NCBI GenBank assembly: GCA_019925095.2
Contig: CM034388.1
Span: forward strand, 5,788,501 to 5,852,500
DNA from: Dendrolimus kikuchii
Lineage: Eukaryota > Arthropoda > Insecta > Lepidoptera > Lasiocampidae
DNA length: 64,000 nt
Direction: 5' to 3'
The translations under genes were made by a program, and so were the position numbers. Shown piece by piece: positions 1-10,440 of the stretch. The stretch's first letter is position 1. Every line of letters begins with the position of its first letter. Under the pieces are notes generated by a model. That model made no database searches. It saw only the letters and a list, made by a program, of their open reading frames with translations, and was not told the origin of the DNA.

Positions 1-90
1 GTATGTACTCTTCTACCATTCACCTCTCTTACTACTAGAGTGGCTGCTGCTTACAAGTGCCAAGCATATTTTTGTGCTAACTAACTCCTA

Positions 91-399
91 TCCGTGCAGG
101 AACGGAGAAAGAATACAATTTCCTGCGGCCGGGCGGCCTGTCGTAAGAGGCGACAAAACAACCCACAGCCAGGTGGTAGGGCATTTGCCCGACTGGATGG
201 CTACCACCCCTGGTCTAAAGTATGTCGCCAAACAACCTTGAGTTGTGTTCCGGCATTAGTGACTAGGTTCTAGTCTTCCTTAAGAGAGCAGCAGCGCATT
301 TGTAGCACCTTTGGTGTTGTAAATGTCCATAGGCGATGGTAACCGCTTTCCATCAAGTGGGCCGTCTGCCTGTCTGCTGAACTCCTGCAATAAAAAAAA
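91..399 (+). mobile_element. SINE-like retroposon, copy 1
   Basis: Nearly full-length member of the main interspersed family: 5' end ccgtgcaggaacgg, centre ggtggtagggcatttgcccg, and 3' end gctgaactcctgcaataaaa. A B-box-like ggttccagtctcc sits in the middle of other copies; no convincing A box is seen. It lies in the intron before the exon at 535, in the same orientation as the gene. Open frames inside it are accidental and recur in other copies. Confidence 0.85.
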
Positions 400-534
400 G
401 CATTTTAGCATAGTGCAGCCATGCTGGAATCATCGTTTTGATTACACTCTTAGGGCCATCTTGATCGGTAACATGTCATGCATTTACAAAATGTCGATGT
501 CAAATGTCTTAAGTTAATAAAATATTTTCTCCAG

Positions 535-698
535 CATTCAGTAGTAGAAGCCAGTTTAGACCAACTTCTGGACAAGTTCATGCAGCTGAAGATCAGTCCA
601 AACAGTGGGAAACGAAGGCAGGTGGACCCAAAGATGCTGGACGTGAAGAATGTCTTCAAGAGTACCATCATCAGGTTTGCAGTGCAACAGGCCAAGAT
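535..698 (+). CDS. internal coding exon of a CKAP2-like gene (penultimate exon)
   Basis: An open exon with a pyrimidine-rich acceptor (tattttctccag) just before it and a strong GTGAGT donor directly after it. It is 164 nt long and encodes about 54 residues, including LDQLLDKFMQLK and STIIRFAVQQAK. The third codon positions are G/C-rich (CTG, AAG, GTG, ATC), unlike the AT-rich surroundings, which supports real coding. It ends with two nt of a split codon, and that phase fits exactly with the terminal exon at 1974. Earlier exons lie left of the window; the window itself begins with gtatgt, which could be the donor of the preceding exon. The intron before it carries one SINE and the intron after it another. 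Being an exon: quite sure. Family: see the terminal exon. Confidence 0.75.
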
Positions 699-1973
699 GT
701 GAGTAACTAAGAAAAACATTAAATTTTACATTACAATATACACTAGATCCGCATTAATGCTGGTTTCCTACATTTTAATATAGATTCATTTGCTCTGCTG
801 TTGCTTAAAATTTTAAATAAACTCCATACAATGACAATTTTTTACCAATGGCTAGGTAAAACAATTGATAGTATGTCAGTTCACCATAAGTCTATAGGTG
901 AGCTCTCTAACTTTTGAACTATGAGGCTAAATGGGTCTAGATTTATGTTCATTGTGAGCAATAAATAGTTTTCATTCATTCAAAACTTACTAGTTAATGG
1001 CCTGTTACTTACTTTTCGTTCATTCATCTATGGAGCTTAAGTCAAATTTTAACTGGTAGTAAGGCAAATGAACGGTTGGTGAGATATAGGAACTGGCCCT
1101 AAGTAGTAATTAAGATATTGGCTCCATAGCCAAATAACGAAAATATCCGTGCAGGAACGGAGAAAGAATACAATTTCCTGCGGCCGGGCGGCCTGTCGTA
1201 AGAGGCGACAAAACAACCCACAGCCAGGTGGTAGAGCATTTGCCCGACTGGATGGCTACCACCCCTGGTCTAAAGTATGTCGCTATAATAACCTTGAGTT
1301 GTGTTCCGGCATTAGCGACCAGGTTCCAGTTTCCCTTAAGAGAGCAGCAGCGCATTTGTAGCAACTTTGCTGTTGCAAATGTCCATAGGCGATGGTAACC
1401 GCTTTACATCAAGTGGGCCGTCTGCCTGTCTGCTGATCCCCTGCAATAAAAAAAAAAAGGAGAGTATTTCACTTCTGTGGTACTCTTCATTTTGGGCAAA
1501 CTGCCTACCATATATCCCATTTATTTCAATACTTGTGGTGTCGGCAGACATTGCCTTGCCCTGAAAAAGTAAAAATCTAGAACCAGATTCCAGCGCCAAG
1601 TATTTTATTTACATTGATGGGTTAACTTATTGAAGTTTTAGTTGGGATCCCTAATTTTTATCTATATTAATCAACGATAATGTAGCATCTCAATGATAAA
1701 AGAATTTTTGAAATCGGTCCAGTAATTTTTGAGTTTATTAGTTACAAACACAAAAATACAAATATTTCCTCTTTATATTATTAGTATAGATGAGGTATTT
1801 TTGATTGAATTCTTTTTTATTGTTTCATAGACAAATTACATAAACAGTGTACATTTAACAATTATACAGAATCCTTCACCTCAAGTAGTCTGGCAGCATT
1901 TAATAGATTAAAAATTAAAAGATAAAAAAATTTAAAACAGAGATTATAATTTTCTTATTATGTTTCATTTTAG
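699..1973 (+). other. intron between the two CKAP2-like exons
   Basis: Bounded by GTGAGT and TTTTAG. It holds a fragment of the ttaccagtagtaaggcaa inverted-repeat element (about 1011-1103), SINE copy 2 (1146-1458) and a retroposon tail ending in ttagtatagat (about 1670-1793). No coding sequence was seen inside it. Confidence 0.65.
1146..1458 (+). mobile_element. SINE-like retroposon, copy 2
   Basis: Full-length copy of the same family, from tccgtgcaggaacgg to ctgcaataaaaaaaaaaa. It is intronic, in the same orientation as the host gene. The flanks show no clear target-site duplication. Confidence 0.85.
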
Positions 1974-2154
1974 CCGCCAATCCGAAGGCCCGAAGTATAC
2001 AGTGACACCAGTGAGACGCAGCGCGAGGCTCAGCTCACACTGGAGCGGTAAACGGACTCCGCTCCAAGCGTGCACCAGTGTGCGTCAGGCCGACGAGTTT
2101 GTCGGTCAGAAATTACTTTTCGTTCCCAACGATACTCTGTACGAAACGCCTTAA
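1974..2154 (+). CDS. terminal coding exon, CKAP2-like C-terminus
   Basis: This exon follows a cattttag acceptor and runs to a TAA stop at 2152-2154. Joined to the exon at 535-698 (phase 2 to phase 2, first codon ATC), it continues one reading frame. The peptide contains YTVTPVRRSARLS, a CTSV block and a final LLFVPNDTLYETP. In vertebrate CKAP2/CKAP2L (microtubule-associated proteins of the mitotic spindle) the C-terminus has the same order: a serine-rich lead, TPVRRSxR, a short spacer with a cysteine-valine block, then FxxxPNxxL. I infer a CKAP2-like spindle or chromosome-associated protein; this is motif recognition from memory, not alignment. No clear AATAAA follows; ATTAAA at 2161 is only a few bases after the stop. 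Exon very likely real, product moderately likely. Confidence 0.7.
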
Positions 2155-2360
2155 CTATTTATTAAAAGAATCTAAGAGAAATCTACTAAAAATAATATTA
2201 GAACTTACAAAAGCCCAGTAAAATATGTAGCTATATCTTACATTTCCAGAAGGCGCCTTGGGTCTCTCTTCTCTCGCGTTTTGATATAAGAATGCACTGG
2301 TAAACTTTTTATTATTTAAAACATATTTTTGGAACATTCCGTGACCATATATCATACTAA

Positions 2361-2447
2361 CTATTCATTCTTTTGGCTCCATACAAATAATGTCTTTGTT
2401 CCAATCCTAAAACAAGTGAATGAATAGTGAGATATAGGACCGGCCCG
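2361..2447. repeat. fragment of inverted-repeat MITE (cattcacttg family)
   Basis: The stretch from ttcattcttttggctccatac to gaatgaatagtgagatatagg resembles the ends of the elements at 45246-45384 and 56757-56893. It lies about 200 bp downstream of the CKAP2-like stop codon. Confidence 0.45.
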
Positions 2448-2732
2448 GGCTCAGTAAAAAATTTAAATAAGTTACACTTCAACTGTTTTAAATTATTCAC
2501 TTTAAGTATATGTTTTAAATAATAGTATGTTAATTAAAAACCTAGTGGTGCTTTTCTTTATCGATAGACAAAGGAGGAAATTGTTTACGATATGATTCAA
2601 TTTTATAATGAAAAAATTTTTGAGCACAATTAATGTACCGAAATAGGAAGGATACAAAGGGAACTCACCGAATCTCCTTCAAATCTTTTATACGGCAACA
2701 AAGTTCTTCTATGTATATATATATATATATAA

Positions 2733-3506
2733 ATTGCTGTTCGTTAGTCTCGCTAAAACTCGAGAACGGCTGAACTGATTTGGCTAATTTTGGTTTTGAA
2801 TTATTTGTGGTAGTCCAGGGAAGGTTTAAAAGATGAGTAAATACGAAAAAAATGCTTGGAATATAGTAAAAACGACAATTTCGCTTTGTCTTAGAAACTA
2901 TTCCTACCTGTCAAACATTTGATTTTTTTTTTTTTTTTTTTTTGGATTTTATGGCTTGGCAGCTAGGCCTTTAAGCCAGATCTTAGATTCAATGTAGTTT
3001 CTTCATTTTCTTAAACCTATGTGTAGCACAGCTGAACTGTAGGTTATCAACTGAAGCCATTCAACGGAGTTCTTGTGGCAACTCGAAAGGCCACATTTGA
3101 CTATACAGTTCACATTTCTCACAAAAACACATAAATTACTACTCAAAAACTATCAATATCCTACAACTATTGTTCATTTTAGAGTAATTTTACACATTTT
3201 TAGAAAATAAAGCTGCACAGCACAACATCTCCTTTCAGTTCCCGCCAAAAACTCCTCAAACATTTGATGTTTGTTCCGTCGTTTAGAAATCAATTAAACT
3301 TAAAAGTCGTTCAGAAATCAAATTAAATTTAAAAGTGAAGTTTTTTTTTCACTTTTTTGGTTTTGAATGTCAAACGTTTGATGTTCGTTCCGGTTAAGTT
3401 TTGACCATATTTTTGTCAAAATTTAAACATTCTGCAATTTTTATTCAGCTTTTTTATTTATTGATTCTGAGGCGATACGAAGTTTGCCGGGTCAACTAGT
3501 CTTATA
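2733..3506 (+). mobile_element. lepidopteran interspersed repeat, interrupted by a retroposon
   Basis: Starts with attgctgttcgttagtctcgc, contains ctcgagaacggctgaactg and tagtccagggaaggtttaa, and ends with ggcgatacgaagtttgccgg followed by gtcaactagt. These are the hallmarks of an abundant noncoding lepidopteran repeat, seen here from memory. A poly(A) retroposon (2924-3255) splits it. Confidence 0.5.
2924..3255 (-). mobile_element. poly(A) retroposon with perfect 13-bp target-site duplication
   Basis: Begins on the plus strand with about 20 T residues, the poly(A) tail of a minus-strand element. tcaaacatttgat is present both immediately left (2911-2923) and immediately right (3256-3268), a perfect 13-bp duplication. 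The body (ccacaagaactccgttgaat, aagatctggcttaaag) is shared with the plus-strand copy at about 12025-12335 and a short fragment near 61064-61118. No ORF; probably a SINE or a LINE 3' end. Confidence 0.8.
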
Positions 3507-4707
3507 TATTTTATGGCCACTATTACTGAGTCTGAAAAATTATTAGATTACTTATATCACTACTACACAATGTACTTTAAATATTTTTTAATATTAATTT
3601 CATTTTATTTTGACTTACGCAAGCACAATTGGACTACCTCCTTTTTTACCGTCGATTTCTTGTCACGCAGTAAGCAAGGTATATTTGGCTCAAAATTAGG
3701 TAATTTTAAGTCGTGCACTCAAGTGATGTTATTTTAATTTAATAATGAGGCGAAGGTTTATTTATTGTACTACCACAATTGCATAATTGAATTAATTGTG
3801 GATATTACTTTTTAATATTAATTTAATTTGTGAATAATATAAAAGGCGTAAAAAGAAAGTCTTGTGGCGTCCTATAGGAATGTAGAATAAGGGAGCTCTT
3901 AGTTCCTTTTTTTGCTATTGTCATTTCTAATGTTTTTCTTCCATGCTCCAAATATATTTCTTGAATAATCTATATTATTAAGTTTTTAACACGTTACGAA
4001 TAGAAACTTTAAAGACAAACCATCACTATGGGTGATTCTGTGCGTTTCAACCAAATTGATCCAATTTGTTCAATTTGCTTCACTGATGGGACATAATGAT
4101 ATTGAATGATTCAAGTTTATGTTTACCTGGATCACTTTGCTTCATCCGAATTTTAAGATGATATGAATCGTCTAATATCAATTCAATTCTGGGCATCATT
4201 GTTATTTATTTTCAAATTACGTAAACTACATGATAATTTCACACTACTTCGAAATTCCGTATAAAAGGCTAGATGATGCTAAAATTTTCCTTTAACAAAA
4301 TTTTTTGTTCGGCTCACTAAATACAATATTGCAATCTTGTACTTATTCGGTCGTCCAAGTGAGCGCTCCTTTCTAGTTCAATTCGGTCACTAAACTAGTT
4401 CACCGTAATCGTAGGTATTATTTGGTCATGGGAACTAATCAAACTTCTATCAGATAGTTCTTGACTTTTGATACAAGATTATAATTACTAGGTTACTATA
4501 TGTTTTTTTATAATGTACCTTACTCCGTCTTTTAAGGTATTGTTGAACTTTCTCTCATAATTTCACTTGTTACTTTTAATAGTCTTACCTTTTATCTTAT
4601 CTATTTATTTCTACGTTCTACATTAGCATATCTTTATTTAGATTATTGCTTTTTATTTCTTACTATGAGTTTGCTCTTATAGTTTTCTTATTATACAATA
4701 ATAATAA
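3507..4707. other. AT-rich intergenic DNA, no gene seen
   Basis: Only short AT-rich open frames without recognisable domains. The part near 4090-4170 (aatgattcaagtttatg) recurs near 48160, so at least some of it is repeat-derived. Confidence 0.5.
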
Positions 4708-4905
4708 AAAGACGCCGACGGCCTCTTTGGTTGAGTTGGCTAAGCCTTTGTCGGCCAACCTTACTACAACACAGAGGCTCCGGGTCCGATTCTTGGCATA
4801 GTAAATTTTGTAAACGAACTTTTCGTTATTTACTGTGATCTAGGTGTCTGGGATCGGCCCCAAAGTGGTATATTGTGTGCCCATAATACAAGCGTAACTT
4901 GCTTA
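4708..4905 (+). mobile_element. tRNA-like SINE head
   Basis: The stretch gttgagttggctaagcct looks like a polymerase III A box and gggtccgattcttgg, about 45 bp later, like a B box. After this the text aaacgaacttttcgttattt is shared with the unit at 63118-63228. It directly abuts the satellite array. Confidence 0.55.
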
Positions 4906-4910
4906 ATTTG

Positions 4911-6335
4911 ATCATGAACTACACGCATTGTCGGATCGCTGACTGGCATCTTGAGTGCTGACCGAGTGAACTAATGGACCAATTAACATTTAGAAATGTA
5001 AAACGTTTCTTTTAGTACAGTGCAGGAAACCGATTCTTAAGAGTTCATTGTTCATGAACTACACAGATTGTCAAATCGCTGACTGGCATCCTGAGCCCTG
5101 ACCGAATAAACTAATGAACCAATTAACATTTAGAAATGTAGAACGTTTCTTTTGGTACAGTGCAGGGAACCGATTCTTAATAGTTCATTGTTCATAAACT
5201 ACACAGATTGTCAAATCGCTGACTGGCATCCCGAGTCTGACCGAATAAATTAATGGACCAATTAACATTTAGAAATGTAAAACGTTTCTTTTAGTACAGT
5301 GCAGGGAACCGATTCTTAATAGTTCATTGTTCATGAACTACACAGATTGTCAAATCGCTGACTGGCATCCCGAGTCCTGACCGAATAAACTAATGGACCA
5401 ATTAACATTTAGAAATGTAAAACGTTTCTTTTAGTACAGTGCAGGGAACCGATTCTTAATAGTTCATTGTTCATGAACTACACAGATTGTCAAATCGCTG
5501 ACTGGCATCCTGAGTCCTGACCGAATAAACTAATGAACCAATTAACATTTAGAAATGTAGAACGTTTCTTTTAGTACAGTGCAGGGAACCGATTCTTAAT
5601 AGTTCATTGTTCATGAACTACACAGATTGTCGGATCGCTGACTGACATCCTGAGTCCTGACCGAATAAACTAATGAACCAATTAACATTTAGAAATGTAG
5701 AACGTTTCTTTTAGTACAGTGCAGGGAACCGATTCATAATAGTTCATTGTTCATGAACTACACAGATTGTCAAATCGCTGACTGGCATCCTGAGTCCTGA
5801 CCGAATAAACTAATGAACCAATTAACATTTAGAAATGTAAAACGTTTCTTTTAGTACAGTGCAGGGAACCGATTCTTAATAGTTCATTGTTCATGAACTA
5901 CACAGATTGTCAAATCGCTGACTGGCATCCCGAGTCCTGACCGAATAAACTAATGAACCAATTAACATTTAGAAATGTAGAACGTTTCTTTTAGTACAGT
6001 GCAGGGAACCGATTCTTAATAGTTCATTGTTCATGAACTACACAGATTGTCGGTTCGCTCACTGACATCCTGAATGCTGACCGAGTGAACTAATGAAACA
6101 ATTACTTTTGAAAATGTGAAATATTTCTTTTAATTTAGTGTAGGGAATCGGTTCCCAATACATAGTTCATCGTTCATGAATTTCACAGACTGTCGGATTG
6201 CTAACTGACGCATTTGACCGAATGAACTAATACATCCATTTACCATTTGAAACTGTAAAACATACTTTTAATTTCCGGTAAAGAGTGCCGGTAGGAATGA
6301 ACTATTAGGAGATACTTCATCATTCACCAAGTACA
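4911..6335 (+). repeat. satellite array, about ten units of 140 bp
   Basis: The unit start (ttcatgaactacacagattg) appears at 5051, 5191, 5330, 5470, 5610, 5750, 5890 and 6030, giving a period of 139-140 bp, with a first diverged unit at 4911 and further diverged units from 6173. Central units differ by only a few bases. Each unit junction contains an inverted repeat (agttcattgttcatgaact). No ORF runs through the units. Confidence 0.93.
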
Positions 6336-6477
6336 CAAGACTACAGTACTGTATCTATATTAGTTGAAACGTATATGTATAAAAGTGATAATGTAAGATT
6401 AAAGAAATGGTATAATTATTTGAACAAATACTCCTACGCGATAAGAAAAGTACCTATATAATAAGCTTTTTTAAAAA

Positions 6478-6792
6478 AGTTTTTAAATACAAGCTTTTAA
6501 GATCTTGAATATTATGTAGCAGCAAAGTGCTAGCTAAGAAAATAAAACGAGTCCAAACACGACGGGTCTATCTTGTTTAGTACAGGAGTTCCTATGGCCA
6601 CCTACCGACTCCATCATCAGATCAGCTCCATGGTACCATATTATTACATTGTCACGCGATATACATATTTGTGCAAAATGTCAGCTCAAACGGAAACCGG
6701 GAAGTTGGTCAAATTTAACTTTCAAGATTCCACCCGAACTTACATACATACATAGGTACATCCATGGCAAGTTAAATAAAAGCTTGTAAAAA
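6478..6792 (+). repeat. interspersed repeat, copy 1 of 2 (aagcttgtaaaa-ended)
   Basis: About 310 bp, highly similar to 32771-33076 and in the same orientation. Shared blocks include gggtctatcttgtttagtac, aggagttcctatggccacct, ttgtcacgcgatatacatat and a terminal aagttaaataaaagcttgta. The short open frame inside is not conserved and I do not call it a gene. Confidence 0.8.
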
Positions 6793-7992
6793 GAAAACCT
6801 ATTCTTTTTTCAATTTGAGCTCTTATAAAGTCTGATGTTTTTCTTTAATAATGGTTTGAGTTTAAAGTTGCAAAATATTATTTAAACTAAGTGGTTGTGT
6901 GCGAGTCGCACTATTGACTAATAAAAGGTTTACCTATTAAATAAGTTTTGTTAATAAGTAAATAAATACAACGCAAATGTGTAGTTTTAAATAATAAAAC
7001 TGAAAATTAATATGACTGTTTTTACAATAAAGGTCATTTTTATGAGGACATAATAAACAAATAGAATTAATTTAATTATTAACATTAATTACATTGTATT
7101 GAATTAATATATCTCTATTTAAAATTAAATATAGACTGTCTCATGGCTTAATTATAGCAGACGCGGTGCTGCGGTCCCGCAACAGGATGTTAGAAAAATA
7201 AAATAATTTTATAAATACAATGAAACATTTAGGTACATTAAAACACGGTCCCGCAACAGGATGTTAGAAAAATAAAATAATTTTATAAATACAATGAAAC
7301 ATTTAGGTACATTAAAACACTTGATAAAATCAACATGCCTACTGGCTGGTCTCGTTTATGTGAATAGTTTCATTGTTTGCCGCAGGACAAACGGTGAGAT
7401 AGTGTCCACTGTCGGCACACGATAACTTACACTCAGAGTTACTAATTCCCAATATACGTCGTAATTATTACAAGTAAAGTCAATTTTTGGGACTTTGTAA
7501 TACTGCGCTTCGAATCAAGGTGGACGCCCAGTAGATGTTGTAAGGGGGGGGGGGGTGTTACGATTTTGAAAGCGAATATCACCCTACCTATTGTCATAAA
7601 TGAAAAAGGTTTTTATGACGGTGCTCTCTGGCGAATGCTCGTCAGTCAAATAAATAAAAACAATAAGAAGAATTTTGACAAACATACATACATTTTATTA
7701 TGATTCATAAGGTCTAACAGAAAAACAATTAAGGGATATTTATATAATTTTTCTATATAGTGAATATTTCATGTGCGAATCCGACTCGCACGTGGCCATG
7801 TATTTAGTTACAGTGTTGTTTTTAATATTCTATTTAAACAAGTTTTTAGTTATAAGTTATGGCATGAAAGAAGAATAATAAGCATGACAATCTTTCAGTG
7901 AAAGTTATAACTCTAACGCCTGTATTAAAAGAAAGCAAAAACTTTAACTTAAAATGAGTGTTAAGAGAGGGAGAAGAAAACGTCTTTATTAA
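6793..7992. other. AT-rich DNA without a gene; contains a recent duplication
   Basis: Apart from the 74-bp tandem duplication at 7172-7320 and a G run near 7541-7553, no coding sequence or element is recognised. Confidence 0.5.
7172..7320. repeat. perfect 74-bp tandem duplication
   Basis: The block starting cggtcccgcaacaggatgtt at 7172 is repeated starting at 7246 with no visible difference, and the copy ends at 7319-7320. Identity without decay in an AT-rich noncoding region suggests either a very recent event or an assembly duplication. Confidence 0.9.
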
Positions 7993-8283
7993 CAGGGCCG
8001 TCTTTACTCGAGGGTGCAAGGGGAGCGTGGCACCCGGGCGCAGACTAGGGGGCGCCAGCCGACGACCTTGTACCTACACATATTTGCCTTGTATAATCTG
8101 CTACTATTGAAAATTACTTACTGCACCTCAACACCGAACACCGAAAAAATAATGAATCGCAAACTTATTAAAAATGAAAATGACGAAAATATTATTATTA
8201 AAAAAACAACTACAATTTATAGTCTGCTGAATTTTTGGAAAAAAATTGCTTGTATCAGAAGATCCAGGTCTTCAATAAATTTT

Positions 8284-8468
8284 TGCCAGGTGGTAGGGCA
8301 TTTGCCCGACTGGATGGCTACCATCCCTGGTCTAAAGTATGTCGTCATAACAACCTTGAGTTGTGTTCCGGCATCAGTGACCAGGTTCCAGTCTCCCTTA
8401 AGAGAGCAGCAACGCATTTGTAGCAACTTTAGTGTTGCAAATGTCTGCTGATCTCCTGCAATAAAAAC
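8284..8468 (+). mobile_element. SINE-like retroposon, copy 3 (5'-truncated, internal deletion)
   Basis: Starts at gccaggtggtagggcatttg, lacks the first 90 bases of the family, and jumps from gttgcaaatgt directly to ctgctgatctcctgcaataa, missing about 45 bases before the 3' end. Confidence 0.85.
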
Positions 8469-8486
8469 AAATATCAATATTATATT

Positions 8487-8808
8487 GCTTTTTTTTTATT
8501 TTTTTATTGCAGGAGTTCAGCAGACAGACAGACGGCCCACTTGATGGAAAGCGGTTATCATCGCCTATAGACATTTGCAACACCAAAAGTGCTACAAATG
8601 CGCTGCTGTTCTCTTAAGGGAGGCTGGAACCTGGTCATTAATGCCGGAACACAACTCAAGGTTGTTATGGCGACATACTTTAGACCAGGGGTGGTAGCCA
8701 TCCAGTCGGGTAAACGCCCTACCACCTGGCTGTGGGTTGTTTTGTCGCCTCTTACGCCAGGCCGCCCGGCCGCAGGAAATTGTATTCTTTCTCCGTCCCT
8801 GCACGGAT
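8487..8808 (-). mobile_element. SINE-like retroposon, copy 4
   Basis: Full-length minus-strand copy: poly(T) at about 8487, then attgcaggagttcagcagac through to ctccgtccctgcacgga. It lies tail to tail with copy 3, with about 20 bp between them. Confidence 0.88.
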
Positions 8809-8940
8809 AAAATTTTATTACATTTATAAACTTATTGACTATAGTATTGTTTTATTAATACTCACTGAAAAGAGGGGAATGGGGGGGGGGGGCAGGTTTA
8901 TTTTTGCAACCCGGCGCCCAATATAGTTAAGACGGCCCAG

Positions 8941-9119
8941 TATTAGTGCATTAGTTAAAGCATTACGGCGCAGGTGTAGCAGAGGCGTAAGACTTACACA
9001 TTTTTGTTGCGCAATAATTGTCGTTCCTGGTATTCTTCTTTCATGGATAAGGCATTTTAAGTCAATTATGAATGCAATAAATTATTTGATTGATATAAAT
9101 GATTTTTTATTTTTTATTA
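8941..9119. other. spacer, nothing recognised
   Basis: AT-rich sequence between the TIR element and a LINE-like fragment. No open frame or repeat boundary was recognised. Confidence 0.4.
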
Positions 9120-9425
9120 CGTTATAGCCTTGTAAGTCGAACACTGCCATATATCTTCCTTTTTATCCACCTGATGTTAAGTGAAGATGCGATCTAGGAT
9201 GGAGCACGCTGACCTATTAGATACCTAATCATTCGTGACTTGAATATCACTGGCTTATGTGAACCGGGGAACGCAGACTCCGGAAAATTGTTCCACTCGG
9301 CAGCGCTGTGTAAGAGAAAGGTAGAAACAAAACGTCTAATTCTAACCAATGTTCACCATGTAAGGATGGCAAAAACCGGTGTATCTGGCTGTCCGATAAT
9401 AGAAAGAGAATCGGGAAAGTAAAGT
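9120..9425 (+). mobile_element. LINE or SINE-like fragment (gatgttaagtgaagatgc type)
   Basis: The order cacctgatgttaagtgaaga, tctaggatggagcacgct, gactccggaaaattgttcca and cactcggcagcgctgtgtaa matches, as I remember it, the 3' region of CR1-like lepidopteran elements. The 60-codon frame inside is not a gene. Confidence 0.4.
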
Positions 9426-9537
9426 TCTATGCTTACGGCTTATGGCACTACAACAATTTTTAATTCATATCATAGTTTTCGTACGCTAGCGCTATTTATA
9501 TTTTCAGCATACTGATGGAATTATTTGGTGTTGCCGC

Positions 9538-9595
9538 AAAATGTCTTTCCCTTCGATACTCCTCTATTCTGGCATACGTTCATATAGAAACTGTC
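9538..9595 (-). mobile_element. short LINE 3' end fragment
   Basis: The stretch atgtctttcccttcgatact followed by cctctattctggcatac matches the 3' end of the LINE remnant at 19862-19980. Confidence 0.45.
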
Positions 9596-9799
9596 GCAAA
9601 AAGCAAGTAATGACTAAAATGGCTCTAAAGCTACCGTTCTAGTAAAAATCGTATCGGAATGAGTCAAGTTTTATGCACCCTAACCACTCACGAGAAAATT
9701 GCCGCTCGATTACCTGAATATAACATCACAGATTTTATGTCAGAAATTTTTCTATCGATCAATGAAAAAAGCGCATCAAAATCAGATTTTTTCACCCTG

Positions 9800-10065
9800 G
9801 CCACTTTTTACTGGTTCCGGGATATAAAGTACAGCAGATTTTAAGCCCAAGAACTTGCTAAATTATTGATCCGTCTAATATCGGATTTAGATGAAATTAA
9901 ATAGAAGTAGAAATACCATCTGGTATTTAATTTCATTACTGTATGCAAAATTAGGTTCTCATAATTTGACTGTTAAACTTTTAGATGTCGCTACTTTACT
10001 TTGAAATAGCCCTAAACGCTAAATATTTATCTAGAGGACGCCATAATTTATTCTTCACTCAAAAA
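9800..10065. repeat. mosaic of two repeat fragments
   Basis: 9800-9880 (ccgggatataaagtacagca) is a minus-strand piece of the repeat at 32470-32758. From about 9882 the sequence (ccatctggtatttaatttca, agatgtcgctacttta, tatctagagga) is paralogous to 28301-28480. Confidence 0.5.
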
Positions 10066-10364
10066 ATGATTTTTAACTTACTTTTATTAAGAAAATATTT
10101 TTAAACTAAATCAGTCAAAGATTATAAGTTTATTTTCAGTTTCATACTCAAAACTCTGAAGTCTAAAGTGCTTTGCTGTAATTTCGAAAATGGGCATATT
10201 CAGAAAATTACGATTTACTACAAAACTAGGCAACTTTTTTTTCTGTTATCACATAAATTTGACGCTATTTTACATAATTGTCTTGTCTGCTTCAGTTATG
10301 CTAGGTAGATTGAAATCTGGACAAGGCTCTTCTAATATGTATAAAAAATTCTGTATAATATTTT

Positions 10365-10440
10365 ACATACATACATACATAACTTCACGCCAGTTCCCTT
10401 GTGGGGTAGGCACGAACAACAGAGCGCCATTTAGGCTTCT
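10365..10440 (-). mobile_element. RTE LINE, extreme 3' end
   Basis: The sequence acatacatacataacttcac followed by gccagttccc and ggggtaggcacgaac is the reverse complement of the RTE terminus (last codons AYPARELA, then the (TATG)n tail). Confidence 0.8.

Larger units (their letters stand above)
7993..8940. mobile_element. nonautonomous DNA element with gggccgtctt terminal repeats
   Basis: The left end cagggccgtctttac matches the reverse complement of the right end gttaagacggcccag, giving about 13 bp of terminal inverted repeat. Next to each end lies a G-rich stretch with ggcgcc. No transposase is left. Two SINE copies in opposite orientation fill more than half of it. CAGGG ends suggest a hAT-type element; an 8-bp target duplication is not clear. 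Confidence 0.55.

Noticed and set aside
53..90. Possible target-site duplication aagcatattt/aagcatttta around SINE copy 1
   Set aside because: The left match is more than 15 bp away from the element start, and the match is AT-rich and imperfect.
1110..1364. 70-90 codon frames reading MLQMRCCSLKG... and MQERRKNTISCGRAA... on either strand, also at 8589, 23656, 23673 and 55568
   Set aside because: They recur only within the SINE copies, in both orientations, with indels. They are sequence by-products of the repeat, not genes.
4911..6335. CRISPR-like array
   Set aside because: The units are contiguous 140-bp tandem copies without unique spacers, in a eukaryotic genome.
8014..8451. 145-codon plus-strand frame
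   Set aside because: It starts in the G-rich end of a TIR element and runs through an AT-rich spacer into SINE copy 3. No domain.
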